Shown: positions 1 through 10,152 of the stretch, in pieces
Position numbering within the stretch: the first letter of the stretch is position 1
How the letters are laid out: each line of letters begins with the position of its first letter
NCBI GenBank assembly: GCA_046351555.1
Contig: JAXLYI010000010.1
Coordinates: forward strand, 1-64,000
From: CAISKJ01 sp046351555
Lineage (GTDB): Bacteria > Myxococcota_A > Polyangia > Polyangiales > Ga0077539
Length of the DNA: 64,000 bases
Direction of reading: 5' to 3'
The notes under the pieces: generated by a model
Seen by the model: only the letters and a program-made list of their open reading frames with translations
Told to the model about the DNA's origin: nothing
Databases searched by the model: none
Translations under genes and position numbers: made by a program

Positions 1-555
1 GCCGCCGGCGACGCGCGCGACGGCGTCGGCGAGGGGGAGCGGGGCGCCGACGGTGAGGAGCGCGACGAGGGCCGTCCAGCCGCCGGCGCCGAGGCTGCCG
101 CGGAGGGGGACCGTGAGCGCGCGGCGGGCGTGGGCGCGGCGCAGCGGGGCGAGCACGGCCGCGACGGCGTCGTCGCCGGGGAGCGCGAGCGTCCAGGTGG
201 ATCCGTCGTCGCGCTCGAGGGTGACGAGGTCGCGGGCGTCGTCGACCGACCAGCGCGTGACGGCGCCCCAGGGGAGCTCGGCGCGGAGGCCGCCGGAGGT
301 GAACGCGAGGCCCTCGTCGGTGACGTCGAGCGCGCCGTCGAGCGCGTCGCCGTCGCGCGTGCGCCACCCGTGGGCGGCGGCCGCGGCCATGACAGCCGCG
401 ACACACCCCAGAAAGACCTGCGCACCGGGCGTGACGAAGGGGAGGGTGACGAGCGCGGAGAGCGCGAGGGCGGCGGGCGGGGCCGCGGCGCGGCGGGCCG
501 CGGAGGAATCTCTCGCCGTGACGCCTTCGATCCGCTGGGAGGTCGTGGGGGTCAT
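1..555 (-). CDS. membrane protein, PH-like (partial)
   Basis: This reverse-strand gene runs off the left edge; 185 codons are present from an ATG at 553-555. The N-terminus is hydrophilic for about 20 residues. Two hydrophobic stretches follow (about residues 25-55, rich in Ala, Leu and Val), then a soluble segment containing DVTDEGL and LPWGAVTRWSVDD. That pattern, with a Trp just after a Leu-Pro, resembles bacterial PH-like or YcxB-type membrane proteins. A third hydrophobic stretch starts near the window edge. The gene is divergent from the kinase gene to its right. No close family is recognised; the function is unknown and the PH-like reading is an inference from layout. Confidence 0.55.
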   Translation of the reverse strand, partial: MTPTTSQRIEGVTARDSSAARRAAAPPAALALSALVTLPFVTPGAQVFLGCVAAVMAAAAAHGWRTRDGDALDGALDVTDEGLAFTSGGLRAELPWGAVTRWSVDDARDLVTLERDDGSTWTLALPGDDAVAAVLAPLRRAHARRALTVPLRGSLGAGGWTALVALLTVGAPLPLADAVARVAGG

Positions 556-704
556 AGGGGGGGTACCGTTCTTTGTATCGGCGGAGCCTCGCGGGAAGCC
601 TACGGTGGGGCTGTGCAGGTTCTGTGCGCGTGAGTGCCTGGAGGGGAAGGGCGCCCCGCGACCGCACACTGTACCCGATTCCGCGCTCAGCCGTTAATGG
701 GAGC

Positions 705-2483
705 GTGAGCGGCAACCTCGCGAGCGCCCGGGAAGAGGCCCCCGAAGTCACGGACATCGACCCGCTCGACCAGGCCCGGTCGCGGGTGGGCGCGGTGGTC
801 GACGACAAGTACGAGCTCCTCGAGCTCGTCGGGCTCGGCGCGACCGGCGCGGTCTACAAGGCCCGCAACCGCTGGGCGGGCCGCGCGTGCGCGGTGAAGC
901 TCTTCCACTACCAGGGGGCCAACGGGAAGGACGTGCTGCGGCGCTTCGTGCGGGAGGCGAAGGCGATCCACCGGGTGCAGTCGGGGGGCAGGCTGCACCC
1001 GCACGTGGTCGACGCGATCGACGTCGGCCGCGACGCCGACACGGGCTGCTTCTTCGTCGTGCAGGAACTCCTCCGCGGCGAGACCCTCGCGGCCTACCTC
1101 GACCGCCTGCCGGGCCGGCGGCTCTCGCAGGCCAACGCGCTGCGGCTCCTGCGGCCCGTGGTCGACGCGATCGCCTGCGCGCACGAGGGCGGCGTGGTGC
1201 ACCGCGACCTCAAGCCCGAGAACATCCTGCTCACGCGCGGCGGCCCCGACGGCGTCTTCCCCAAGGTGCTCGACTTCGGCATCGCGCAGATCTCCGACGA
1301 GCGCGTCACGCCGATCAATGATTTCATGGGGACGCCGCAGTACATGCCCCCGGAGGCCTTCGCGGGGGCCAACCACCACGACGCGCGGGGCGACGTGTGG
1401 GCGCTGGCGGTGATCCTCTACGAGGCCCTCGCGGGGCGCTCGCCCTTCGAAGTCGCGGGCGACGACCCGGCGGAGGTGATGGCGCTCGTCAACACGCTCC
1501 AGCCGCCGTCGCTCGCGGCCCTCGGGCTCGCGTCGGCGCCCGTCTGGTCGGTGATGCGCCGCGCGCTTTCGAAGAACCCGCAGCGCCGCCACGCCGACGC
1601 GCGCGCGCTGCTCGACGCGCTCGAGGACGCGCTGCGCCCGCCGCGGGTGTTCCGCATCCCGCCGGGGATGACCGCGGAGGCCGTGCGCCGCGCGCTCCGC
1701 GACCCCGCGCGCCACGGGGTGCTCGCCGCGCGCACGGCCGCGCCCGCCGCGACCGCGCGCACCGCGCCGCCGGCCCGCGCGCCGTCGGCCCACGCGCCGG
1801 GGCGGTCGATGTTCCCGCAGGCGTCGCTGGCGCCGCCGCCGTCCAACGACGCGCCGTCGGCCGAGGAGGGGGCCTTCCTCGGCGACCCGGCGCGCCACTG
1901 GTGGTGCGTGCACTTCCTCGCCAGCGGGCACAGCGCCGACGACGTGATCGAGATCCTCTCGCTGCCCGAGCTCGCGCGGCTCACCGAGCTGCACGTCTCG
2001 CAGTGCCCGCTCGGCGACGAGGGCGTGCTCCGCCTCGCCGAGGGCCCGCACCTCCGCAACGTCCACGCGCTCACGCTCTGCAAGGTGGGGCTGTCCGCCG
2101 CCGGCACGCTCGCCCTCGCCCGCGCCACCTCCCTCGCCGGCGTCGTTCGCCTCGACCTCGAGCAGAACCCCATCGGCGCCGAGGGGCTCCGCACGCTCCT
2201 CGCGAGCCGCCACCTCGCCGGGCTCCGCGCGCTCGGCCTCGTGCTCACCGGCCTCGACTCCGACGGCGCCTACGCGCTGCTCGAGTCGTCGAAGTTCGAC
2301 CGCCTCCAGTGGCTCGACCTCTCGCAGAACCTCCTCGGCGACCGCGGCGTGCTCGCCTTCGCCGACTACGACGCCGTCCCGCGCGACCTGCACCTCGTGC
2401 TCGCGCGCAACCGGGCCAGCCGCGCGGCCGTCGAGCGCGTCATCGCGCGGCTCACGCCGAAGGTCCGCAAGCTCGTGATCTGA
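705..2483 (+). CDS. Ser/Thr protein kinase with C-terminal LRR
   Basis: A cytoplasmic eukaryotic-type kinase of 592 residues. The kinase domain (about residues 25-290) has every catalytic motif: Gly loop GLGATGAVYKA, the ATP-binding Lys in CAVKLF, HRDLKPEN with catalytic D168, DFG, and an activation-segment GTPQYMPPEA. A Pro/Ala-rich linker (about 330-395) leads to four or five leucine-rich repeats of the ribonuclease-inhibitor type (LTELHVSQC, LDLEQNPIGAEG, WLDLSQNLLGDRG). LRRs usually bind proteins, so they probably select a substrate or partner; that is inference. No membrane segment is visible. The GTG at 705 starts just before the conserved region. Longer forms are possible, but they would add a poorly coding stretch. 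The gene converges on dnaX with only a 6-base gap. Confidence 0.9.
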   Translation: MSGNLASAREEAPEVTDIDPLDQARSRVGAVVDDKYELLELVGLGATGAVYKARNRWAGRACAVKLFHYQGANGKDVLRRFVREAKAIHRVQSGGRLHPHVVDAIDVGRDADTGCFFVVQELLRGETLAAYLDRLPGRRLSQANALRLLRPVVDAIACAHEGGVVHRDLKPENILLTRGGPDGVFPKVLDFGIAQISDERVTPINDFMGTPQYMPPEAFAGANHHDARGDVWALAVILYEALAGRSPFEVAGDDPAEVMALVNTLQPPSLAALGLASAPVWSVMRRALSKNPQRRHADARALLDALEDALRPPRVFRIPPGMTAEAVRRALRDPARHGVLAARTAAPAATARTAPPARAPSAHAPGRSMFPQASLAPPPSNDAPSAEEGAFLGDPARHWWCVHFLASGHSADDVIEILSLPELARLTELHVSQCPLGDEGVLRLAEGPHLRNVHALTLCKVGLSAAGTLALARATSLAGVVRLDLEQNPIGAEGLRTLLASRHLAGLRALGLVLTGLDSDGAYALLESSKFDRLQWLDLSQNLLGDRGVLAFADYDAVPRDLHLVLARNRASRAAVERVIARLTPKVRKLVI

Positions 2484-2489
2484 CCCGCG

Positions 2490-4430
<1,941 letters not shown>

Positions 4431-4446
4431 GGCGAGGGTGCCGGCG

Positions 4447-4452
4447 ACTCTA
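4447..4452 (-). promoter_or_regulatory. -10 element for dnaX
   Basis: TAGAGT on the reverse strand, 16 bases before the dnaX ATG. It matches the TAGAGT/TAGCGT hexamers found before many genes in this window. No convincing -35 was assigned. Confidence 0.45.
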
Positions 4453-4494
4453 TGCCCCGGCCGCGGCCCCGGTCCACAGAACGGCGACCGGTGG

Positions 4495-4500
4495 TATGGT
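4495..4500 (+). promoter_or_regulatory. -10 element, probable leaderless start
   Basis: TATGGT lies nine bases before the ATG at 4510. With normal spacing, transcription would begin at or within a few bases of the start codon, and no Shine-Dalgarno sequence lies between. It would drive the five-gene operon to its right. Confidence 0.5.
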
Positions 4501-4509
4501 CGCGCCCCG

Positions 4510-5355
4510 ATGCGCGCGCCCGCCCTCGCGATGAGCCTCCTCCTCGGCGCCGCGCCGGCCCGCGCCTTCGACTGGCCCGTGCCGCGCGCCGACGCGCCGA
4601 CGCGCGACCCGATCGAGGCCGTCCGGTGGGACCGCATCAGCGCCTGGCAGGCCCCCGCGCTGCCCGACCTCCGCGCCGCCCTCGCGCGCCTCGACGCCGC
4701 CCCCGAGGGCGCCCGCGCCGAGGCGCAGCGCGCCGTGGTGCTGCGCATCCTTCGCCGCGACGACGAGGCCCGCGCCGCGCTCCGCCGCGCGCTCGCCCGC
4801 TCGCCCGACGGCGCCGTGCTCGACGACCCCGACGTCGCCCTCACCGCGGGGTGGCTCGCGGCGCGCGCGGGGGACTTCGACGAGGCCGCGCGCCTCGGGG
4901 CCCGAGGCATCGCCCGCCTGCCGCGCGCGCCGGCGTTCGGCCACGCGCACCGCGAGCCGCTCGCGCTCGAGGTCGCCCGCTGGTCGATGGCGCGGGGCCC
5001 CGCCGGGCTCGACGACGCGCTCCGCGTGCTGCGCGCCGGGGCCGCCGATGCGCCCGCCTCGGCCCTCGCCCGCGCGGAGGTGGCGCTCGCCCTCGCGCGC
5101 GCCGGGAGGCTCGACGACGCGCGCGCCGCCGCCGCGCCCGCCGCGCTCACGCTCCAGGGGGCGGAGGCCGACGCGCTCCCGGCCGGCGCGACGCTGCCCG
5201 CGGAGGTGTCGGCGGCGGTCGGCGTGGCGCTCCTGCTCGGCGGGAGGGCGCGCGACGCGCGGGCGCCGCTCGAGGCCGCGGCGGCGGGCGCGCCGGGGCC
5301 GTGGCGAGACTTCCAGCGGGCGCAGCTCGCCCTCGCGCGGCGGGCGGCGCCGTGA
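4510..5355 (+). CDS. secreted TPR-like protein
   Basis: A 281-residue protein that starts with a probable signal peptide (MRAPALAMSLLLGAAPARA, cleavage after the Ala-Arg-Ala). The rest is Ala/Arg/Leu-rich and helical, with repeating 34-residue-like units (AVVLRILRRDDEARAALRRAL and related), which suggests degenerate tetratricopeptide repeats. The ATG at 4510 is preferred because it begins the signal peptide and lies nine bases after a -10 element. It is the first gene of a five-gene operon; its stop overlaps the next start as GTGA. The protein probably acts as an exported scaffold, but no ligand can be named. Confidence 0.75.
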   Translation: MRAPALAMSLLLGAAPARAFDWPVPRADAPTRDPIEAVRWDRISAWQAPALPDLRAALARLDAAPEGARAEAQRAVVLRILRRDDEARAALRRALARSPDGAVLDDPDVALTAGWLAARAGDFDEAARLGARGIARLPRAPAFGHAHREPLALEVARWSMARGPAGLDDALRVLRAGAADAPASALARAEVALALARAGRLDDARAAAAPAALTLQGAEADALPAGATLPAEVSAAVGVALLLGGRARDARAPLEAAAAGAPGPWRDFQRAQLALARRAAP

Positions 5356-6359
5356 GGTTCGCGCTCGCGTTGCTGTTGGCGCTCGCGCCCGCGCCCGCTG
5401 CGGCGCAGTCGGTGTGGGCGCGCGCGCGGGTGCGCGGGGCGGAGGCTGCGGCGCGGCACCGGGACGCGGCGAGCCTCGACGCGCTCTTCGCGGAGGTGGG
5501 GGGGAGGCTGCGGTGGCGGTTCGCGCTCGACCCCGACGACGCGGAGATGCTCCAGCCCGAGCGCCTGCGCCGGAGCGCGCTCGCCCGCCTCGACGCCGCG
5601 CTCGCGCTCGACCCCGACGACCCGCGCGCGCTCGCCCTCGCGGCCAACCTCCGCGCGCAGCGGGCGGGTGAGCCGGCGCGGGCGCTCCAGCTCGTCGACC
5701 GCGCGCTCGCGCTCGACCCCGACGCGGCCGACCGCGCCGACCTGCTCTTCACCCGCGCGCTCGCGGCGCTCCACCTCGGGCGCTACGAGGAGGCGCGCGA
5801 CGCCTGGCAGCGCTCGCTCGCTGAGCCGCTCTCCGCGAGCACGCGCGCGATCACGCTCGGCAACCTCGCCGACACGCTCCTCGTGCTGCGCGACGTGCGG
5901 CGCGCCGTCGACGCGTACCGCGGCGCGGTGGAGGCCGACCCGGAGAACGACCTCGCCTGGCTCGGCCTCGGCGTCGCGCTCGACCGCGCCGGCGTCGACG
6001 CCGTCGAGGCCCTCTCGCGCGGGGCGGCGGTCGCGTCGGAGATGGCCGCGGGGCGCACGCGCGGGGCGCCTTTCCAGTCGGGCGCGCTCGTCGACTCGCT
6101 CGAGCGGCCCGAGGTGTTCTTCGAGCCAACCTACGAGCGGCACTACCACACGGCGCTCGCGTGGGAGGCCGGCGCGCGCGAGCACGACCCGGGCGGCCGC
6201 GCCGACGTCGACCCCCGCCGGGCGGGCGACATGCGCCGCGCCGCGCTCTCGTCGTGGACGTCGTACCTCGCCGCGGCGCCGCCCGACGACCCGTGGCGGG
6301 GGCGCGCCGAGCTCCACGTGCGGAGGCTCCGCGCCGCGCTCCAGGAGCCCGCGCGGTGA
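5352..6359 (+). CDS. secreted tetratricopeptide repeat protein
   Basis: A GTG start at 5352 overlaps the previous stop by four bases. The 335-residue product begins with a signal peptide (VRFALALLLALAPAPAAAQ). TPR units follow: ALALDPDDPRALALAANLRAQ, ALALDPDAADRADLLFTRALAALHLGRYEEA and AVEADPENDLAWLGLGVALDRAG all have the usual W-L-G-Y/A-F-A-P spacing. The C-terminal 90 residues (ERPEVFFEPTYERHYHTALAWEAGA) are not TPR-like and may form a separate helical cap. The two consecutive exported TPR proteins in one operon probably work together, perhaps as an outer-membrane or periplasmic assembly platform; that is inference. Confidence 0.82.
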   Translation: MRFALALLLALAPAPAAAQSVWARARVRGAEAAARHRDAASLDALFAEVGGRLRWRFALDPDDAEMLQPERLRRSALARLDAALALDPDDPRALALAANLRAQRAGEPARALQLVDRALALDPDAADRADLLFTRALAALHLGRYEEARDAWQRSLAEPLSASTRAITLGNLADTLLVLRDVRRAVDAYRGAVEADPENDLAWLGLGVALDRAGVDAVEALSRGAAVASEMAAGRTRGAPFQSGALVDSLERPEVFFEPTYERHYHTALAWEAGAREHDPGGRADVDPRRAGDMRRAALSSWTSYLAAAPPDDPWRGRAELHVRRLRAALQEPAR

Positions 6360-6661
6360 AGCCCGCCTCGCTCCGCCCCGCCGCGCAGGTGTTCGTGTGC
6401 ACCAACGCGCGCCGCCCCGGCGACCCGCTGCGCTCGGGCTGCGGCGCCGCAGGGCCCGCGCTCTTCGCCGCGCTCAAGCGCATGGCGATCGAGGGCGGCG
6501 TCGCGGGGCGCGTCTGGGTCACCGCCACGGGGTGCCAGGGCCACTGCCCGCGCGCGGGCTGCGCCGTCTCCTTGCAACCGCACAACGACCACCGCATCGA
6601 AGCCACCGAGGCCGACGCGCGCGACATCCTGCGCGACGCCCTCACCCCACCCACGCCATGA
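6356..6661 (+). CDS. thioredoxin-like [2Fe-2S] ferredoxin
   Basis: A 101-residue protein from a GTG that overlaps the previous stop by four bases. The sequence VFVCTNAR, then SGCG about 13 residues later, then CQGHCPRAGC fits the thioredoxin-fold 2Fe-2S ferredoxin family (the CT-x-R-x(9-11)-C start and the GC.G.C segment). It includes the typical ending on HI-DILRDAL. Such proteins carry electrons or act as cobalamin or nitrogenase-linked ferredoxins; no partner enzyme is visible here. Being in an operon with TPR and Smr proteins is unusual. Cytoplasmic, since it has no signal peptide. Confidence 0.85.
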   Translation: MKPASLRPAAQVFVCTNARRPGDPLRSGCGAAGPALFAALKRMAIEGGVAGRVWVTATGCQGHCPRAGCAVSLQPHNDHRIEATEADARDILRDALTPPTP

Positions 6662-6909
6662 ACCCACCGACCGACGCATGGGACGAGGTCGAGCGCATGC
6701 TCCAGGGCATGATCGACCTCCAGGAGACCAAGGTGCTCGCGCTCGCGCGGCGCCTCAAGCCCGGGCTCACCGCGGAGGACGTCCGCAACGCGCACGACCA
6801 CCGCGAGCTCGACGACGCCGACCTGCAGTTCGAAGACGGCACCCTCGCGGGCCTGCTCGCGGCCCAGGCCGCGGTGCGCGCGCGGCGCCGGGAGGCGAGC
6901 TCGCCGTGA
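6658..6909 (+). CDS. small conserved acidic/helical protein
   Basis: An 83-residue protein whose ATG overlaps the preceding stop (ATGA). It begins MNPPTDAWDEVERMLQGMIDLQ and continues with a helical segment, LALARRLKPGLTAEDVRNAHDHRELDDADLQFEDG. The final part, LAGLLAAQAAVRAR, is also helical. No catalytic motif, Cys or membrane segment is present. The HDHRELDD segment might bind metal, but this is weak. Its place between the ferredoxin and the Smr gene, with four-base overlaps on both sides, shows it is co-translated with them. Function unknown. Confidence 0.75.
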   Translation: MNPPTDAWDEVERMLQGMIDLQETKVLALARRLKPGLTAEDVRNAHDHRELDDADLQFEDGTLAGLLAAQAAVRARRREASSP

Positions 6910-7628
6910 AGAAGAAGACTTCCCCGCATGACCCGCTCGCGGCCAACTCGATGAAGGCCGACCTCAAGGCCCTCAAGACGAAGCTCGCCGCCGAAGATGA
7001 GGCCCGCCGCGCCGAGGAGGCCGCGAAGGCCGCGGCGAAGGGCAAGGCCCCGCCGAAGCCGCCCCCGGCGACCCCGAAGCGCCCCTCCTCCTCCGTGGAG
7101 GTGTGGCGCCCCGAGGACCTCGACCAGCGGCTCTTCGACGTCGCCATGTCGGGCGTCGAGCGCCTGCCCGCGAAGGGCCCGTCGCCCGCGCCCCGCACGC
7201 CCCGCGCCCCGAAGCCCGACCCCGGCGCGAAGAACCGCCAGACCCTCGCCGCGGGGGGCGTCACCATCGCCCCGCGCTGGGCGCCCGACGGGACCGTCGC
7301 GGGCGCGCGCCGCGGCTGCGAGTTCGCGCTCGAGGCGCTCGGGCGCTTCGCAGCTCCGGGGGACGCGCTCGACCTGCACGGCGTCGAGCCGGGCGCCGTC
7401 CCGCTGCGCGTGCAGGACTTCGTGCGGACGCGCCGCGCGCGCGGGATGCGCTGCGTCAAGGTGATCACGGGCTACGGCAAGGGCTCGCCCGACGGCGCGT
7501 CGGTGCTCGCCGACCTCGCAGTGTCCGCGCTTTCGTCCCCGCCCGCGACGGGCGAGCTCGACGCCTTCGCCACCGCGCCGGCGGAGCTCGGCGGGCGCGG
7601 GGCGATCCTCGTCGCGCTGCGGGGGTGA
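6906..7628 (+). CDS. Smr/MutS2-like domain protein
   Basis: A 240-residue protein with a GTG start overlapping the previous stop by four bases. The first 85 residues are charged and Lys/Ala/Pro-rich (a Lys-rich start, an EDEARRAEEAAKAAAKGK coiled region). A C-terminal Smr domain follows at about residues 150-230, with LDLHGVEPGAVPLRVQDFV and VKVITGYGKGSPDG. These match the LDLHG and HGKG hallmarks, with Tyr in place of the usual His before Gly-Lys-Gly. Smr domains are nucleases or nucleic-acid binders acting in ribosome rescue, mRNA cleavage or recombination. The His-to-Tyr change could alter catalysis. It is the last gene of the operon. Confidence 0.83.
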   Translation: MKKKTSPHDPLAANSMKADLKALKTKLAAEDEARRAEEAAKAAAKGKAPPKPPPATPKRPSSSVEVWRPEDLDQRLFDVAMSGVERLPAKGPSPAPRTPRAPKPDPGAKNRQTLAAGGVTIAPRWAPDGTVAGARRGCEFALEALGRFAAPGDALDLHGVEPGAVPLRVQDFVRTRRARGMRCVKVITGYGKGSPDGASVLADLAVSALSSPPATGELDAFATAPAELGGRGAILVALRG

Positions 7629-7721
7629 GCGGGGGGTTCCGTCAACGGCGGCGCGGCGGTAGAGTGGCTCTGCACGACGTCGGTGGAGGACGCCGGCTTC
7701 GTGCGGAGGTGACGGGTTGTC

Positions 7722-8606
7722 ATGGTGGCGCGCTACACCCTCGAAGACCTCGACGCGCTCTTAGAGCGCGCGTGCCCGTCGTCCGCGCGGGCGATCCACC
7801 CGCAGCACGTCCACGTCGTCTGCGGTGAGGCCGCCTACGACGCGCGCGTGGCCGGCAGCGACGCGGGCCGCGAGGCGCTTGCGTTCACGGCGCCGCTCGT
7901 CCACGTCGACTCGTTCGAAGACCACTTCCCGCTCGCCAAGCTGCTCGCCTGCGTGGCGACGACCGCGAGCGTGCGCGCGGTGGTCGACAACGACGTGGTC
8001 GCCCTTGACGCCCGTGTCGTCCCCGCCGACGTCGCGCCCGAGCGCCTGGAGGCGGCGGTCCAGTGGCGCGTCGCCGAGCTCTGCGCGACGGCGGTGGCCT
8101 GGCGGCGACGTCTCGGGCTGATCCCGCAGGCCGCGCAGGGGGCCGTCGCCACCACGCTGCGCGAGCTGATCGCCACCACCCCGCTGCCGCCGCAGAAGGC
8201 GCTGCTCGTCGCGGCGGTGGGCTTCGCCGTCGCGGGCGCGGACGGGCGCTTCTCGCAGCGGGAGACGACCCGCCTCGGCGCGTGGCTGCGCGAGGTGCCC
8301 GCCTTCGCCGCGCTCGACGAGAAGCGCGTGGTCGGCGCGGTCGCCACGCTCGCCTGCGATTCGGCCCGCACGCTCTTCGAAGCGAGGCGCCACCTCGACG
8401 CCCGCGAGCGGCTGCTCGCCTGGGCCCTCGCCAACGACATGGCCCACGCCGAGGGCTTCACCACCGCCGACGAGCGGCGCTACCTCACCAGCGTCGCGTC
8501 GATCTTCGAGATCCCGGTCGACGCGATGGAGCCCTTCATCGCCGACGCCTCGGCGCGCGCCGTCCACACCGAGACCAGCAAGCCCCCGCCCGTGCTCGAG
8601 GGCTGA
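7722..8606 (+). CDS. TerB-like domain protein
   Basis: A 294-residue cytoplasmic protein. The first half (residues 1-140, with TLEDLDALLERACPSSARAIHPQHVHVV) is not recognised. The second half is all-helical and resembles the TerB/DjlA-like fold: AAVGFAVAGADGRFSQRETTRLGAWL, and near the end NDMAHAEGFTTADERRYLTSVASIFEIP. These are the two DG/EG-x(3)-E units that bind metal in TerB. TerB-like domains occur in tellurite resistance and phage-defence contexts and as general membrane-associated modules. A TAGAGT element occurs about 60 bases upstream. No operon partner overlaps it. Confidence 0.65.
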   Translation: MVARYTLEDLDALLERACPSSARAIHPQHVHVVCGEAAYDARVAGSDAGREALAFTAPLVHVDSFEDHFPLAKLLACVATTASVRAVVDNDVVALDARVVPADVAPERLEAAVQWRVAELCATAVAWRRRLGLIPQAAQGAVATTLRELIATTPLPPQKALLVAAVGFAVAGADGRFSQRETTRLGAWLREVPAFAALDEKRVVGAVATLACDSARTLFEARRHLDARERLLAWALANDMAHAEGFTTADERRYLTSVASIFEIPVDAMEPFIADASARAVHTETSKPPPVLEG

Positions 8607-8619
8607 CGTCGCGGATTGG

Positions 8620-8649
8620 TTGACGCGGGGCGCCCGGCGACGCTTCCAT
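8620..8649 (+). promoter_or_regulatory. sigma-70-like promoter
   Basis: TTGACG at 8620-8625 and TTCCAT at 8644-8649 are separated by 18 bases. The -10 lies ten bases before the ATG of the AAA ATPase gene, so the message may have almost no leader. Confidence 0.4.
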
Positions 8650-8659
8650 CCGCGCCGCC

Positions 8660-9895
8660 ATGTCGAAGCCCGCGAAGACCGCCCTCGTCTGGGTCCTGCT
8701 CGTGCTGATCTTCTTCGCGCTCTACCAGGTGATGAAGGAGCCCGGCGGGGAGGGCGGCGGGCCGATGCCCTGGGGGCTGCTGGTCGCGCTGGTCGCGGTG
8801 GTGGCGGCGCTGGTGTTCGTGGTGCGGCGGGCGGCGGGCGGGCAGCAGGGCATCTTGACGATGCGCAAGAGCCCCGCGCGCCTCGTCGCCGAGGCCCCGC
8901 GGGCGACCTTCGCCGACGTGGGCGGCGCGGCCGAGGCCCGCGAGCGGCTGGGCGACATCGTCGACTTCCTGCGCGACCCGGAGCGCTGGCGGGCCACCGG
9001 CGCGCGCCTGCCGCGGGGCGTGCTGCTCGAGGGGCCGCCGGGGACGGGCAAGACGCTCCTCGCGCGGGCGCTGGCGGGCGAGGCGAAGGCGTCGTTCTTC
9101 GAGGTGGCGGCGACGGAGTTCGTCGAGCTGCTGGTGGGCGTCGGGCCGGCGCGCGTGCGCGACCTCTTCGAAGCGGCCGCGGCCAAGGCGCCCGCGATCA
9201 TCTTCATCGACGAGCTCGACGCGATCGGCCGGCGCCGGGGCAACGCCACCGCCGCGGCGCTCTACGTCGAGCACGAGCAGACGCTCAACCAGATCCTCGT
9301 CGCGATGGACGGCTTCAAGCCCGTCGACCGCGTCGTGGTGGTGGCGGCGACCAACCGGGCCGACGTGCTCGACGAGGCGCTCCTGCGCCCGGGGCGCTTC
9401 GACGTGCGGCTCGCGATCCCGCCGCTCGCCCGCGCCGACCGCGAGCAGGTGCTGCGCATCCACACGCGGACGAAGAGCCTCGCGCCCGACGTCGACCTCG
9501 GCGCGGTGGCCGACGCGACCGAGCACTTCACCGGCGCCGAGCTCGAGCAGGTGGCCAACGAGGCTGCCCTCGCCGCGACCCGCCGCGGCCGCGCCGACCC
9601 CGCCGCCGACCTGCGCGTCGGGGCCGCCGACCTCCTCGCCGCCGTCGCCCGCGTCCAGCGCCGCGGGGCCGAGGGCGACCCGCTCTCGACGGTGCTCCAC
9701 GACTCGACGGTGCGCGTGGCGCGGCCGCGCGGGAGGCTGCTGGTCCGCGTCACGCTCGACCACGGCGAGCCCATCGAGGGCGCGCTCGAGCAGGCGACGC
9801 CGCAGTTTCTCCAGCTCACCCGCGGCGACGGGAGCGAGGTGACGGTGGCGCGCGCGGGCGTCCGGCGCGTCGAGCGGCTCAGCGAGTCGGCGTAG
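8660..9895 (+). CDS. FtsH-like AAA ATPase lacking peptidase domain
   Basis: A 411-residue membrane-anchored AAA ATPase. Two N-terminal membrane segments (about residues 7-24 and 37-56) flank a very short loop. The AAA module follows: Walker A GPPGTGKT, Walker B IIFIDELDAIG, and a second region of homology AATNRADVLDEALLRPGRFD, all closely FtsH-like. FtsH is normally 600-650 residues with an M41 zinc peptidase (HExxH). Here the helical lid is followed only by about 65 residues of beta-rich sequence (VRVARPRGRLLVRVTLDHGEP onward) with no HExxH. It is therefore probably an unfoldase or remodelling factor, not a protease. No sign of frameshift; the end is a normal stop. Confidence 0.88.
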   Translation: MSKPAKTALVWVLLVLIFFALYQVMKEPGGEGGGPMPWGLLVALVAVVAALVFVVRRAAGGQQGILTMRKSPARLVAEAPRATFADVGGAAEARERLGDIVDFLRDPERWRATGARLPRGVLLEGPPGTGKTLLARALAGEAKASFFEVAATEFVELLVGVGPARVRDLFEAAAAKAPAIIFIDELDAIGRRRGNATAAALYVEHEQTLNQILVAMDGFKPVDRVVVVAATNRADVLDEALLRPGRFDVRLAIPPLARADREQVLRIHTRTKSLAPDVDLGAVADATEHFTGAELEQVANEAALAATRRGRADPAADLRVGAADLLAAVARVQRRGAEGDPLSTVLHDSTVRVARPRGRLLVRVTLDHGEPIEGALEQATPQFLQLTRGDGSEVTVARAGVRRVERLSESA

Positions 9896-10145
9896 GGCAG
9901 ACGGGGCAGGCGCAGTCGAGGTGCCACGCGGGGCAGCGGCCGCGCGCGGCGGCGAGCGCGTTCGCGTCCGTCGTCGCGGGGGGGCACGGCGCGCAGAGGG
10001 CGGCGCAGTCGCAGTCGCGCGGTTCGAACGCGCGCGGCCGCGGGGCGGGGCGCGAGGGCGGCGGGCAGACGTTGTCGTCGGCGCGGGGCGCGGGCGGCGC
10101 GGCGGCGCAGGCGGCGAGCAGGAGGGCGGCGAGCGCGCGTCGCAC
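9879..10145 (-). CDS. small Cys-rich secreted protein or lipoprotein
   Basis: A GTG at 10143-10145 gives an 88-residue product starting VRRALAALLLAACAAAPP, which reads as a signal peptide with a possible lipobox Cys. About ten Cys follow (NVCPPP, DCDCAALCAPCPP, HLDCACPVCP). The 3' end overlaps the convergent AAA ATPase gene by 17 bases. It starts just downstream of the zinc-ribbon/scramblase-like gene on the same strand, so they may be co-transcribed. Function unknown. The call rests on the signal peptide and Cys spacing only. Confidence 0.5.
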   Translation of the reverse strand: MRRALAALLLAACAAAPPAPRADDNVCPPPSRPAPRPRAFEPRDCDCAALCAPCPPATTDANALAAARGRCPAWHLDCACPVCPTPTR

Positions 10146-10152
10146 GGGCGCG

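Noticed and set aside
53..697. A 214-residue forward frame at the left edge
   Set aside because: Composition is shadow-like (Arg, Ser, Ala). The reverse frame has hydrophobic helices and a clean ATG at 555.
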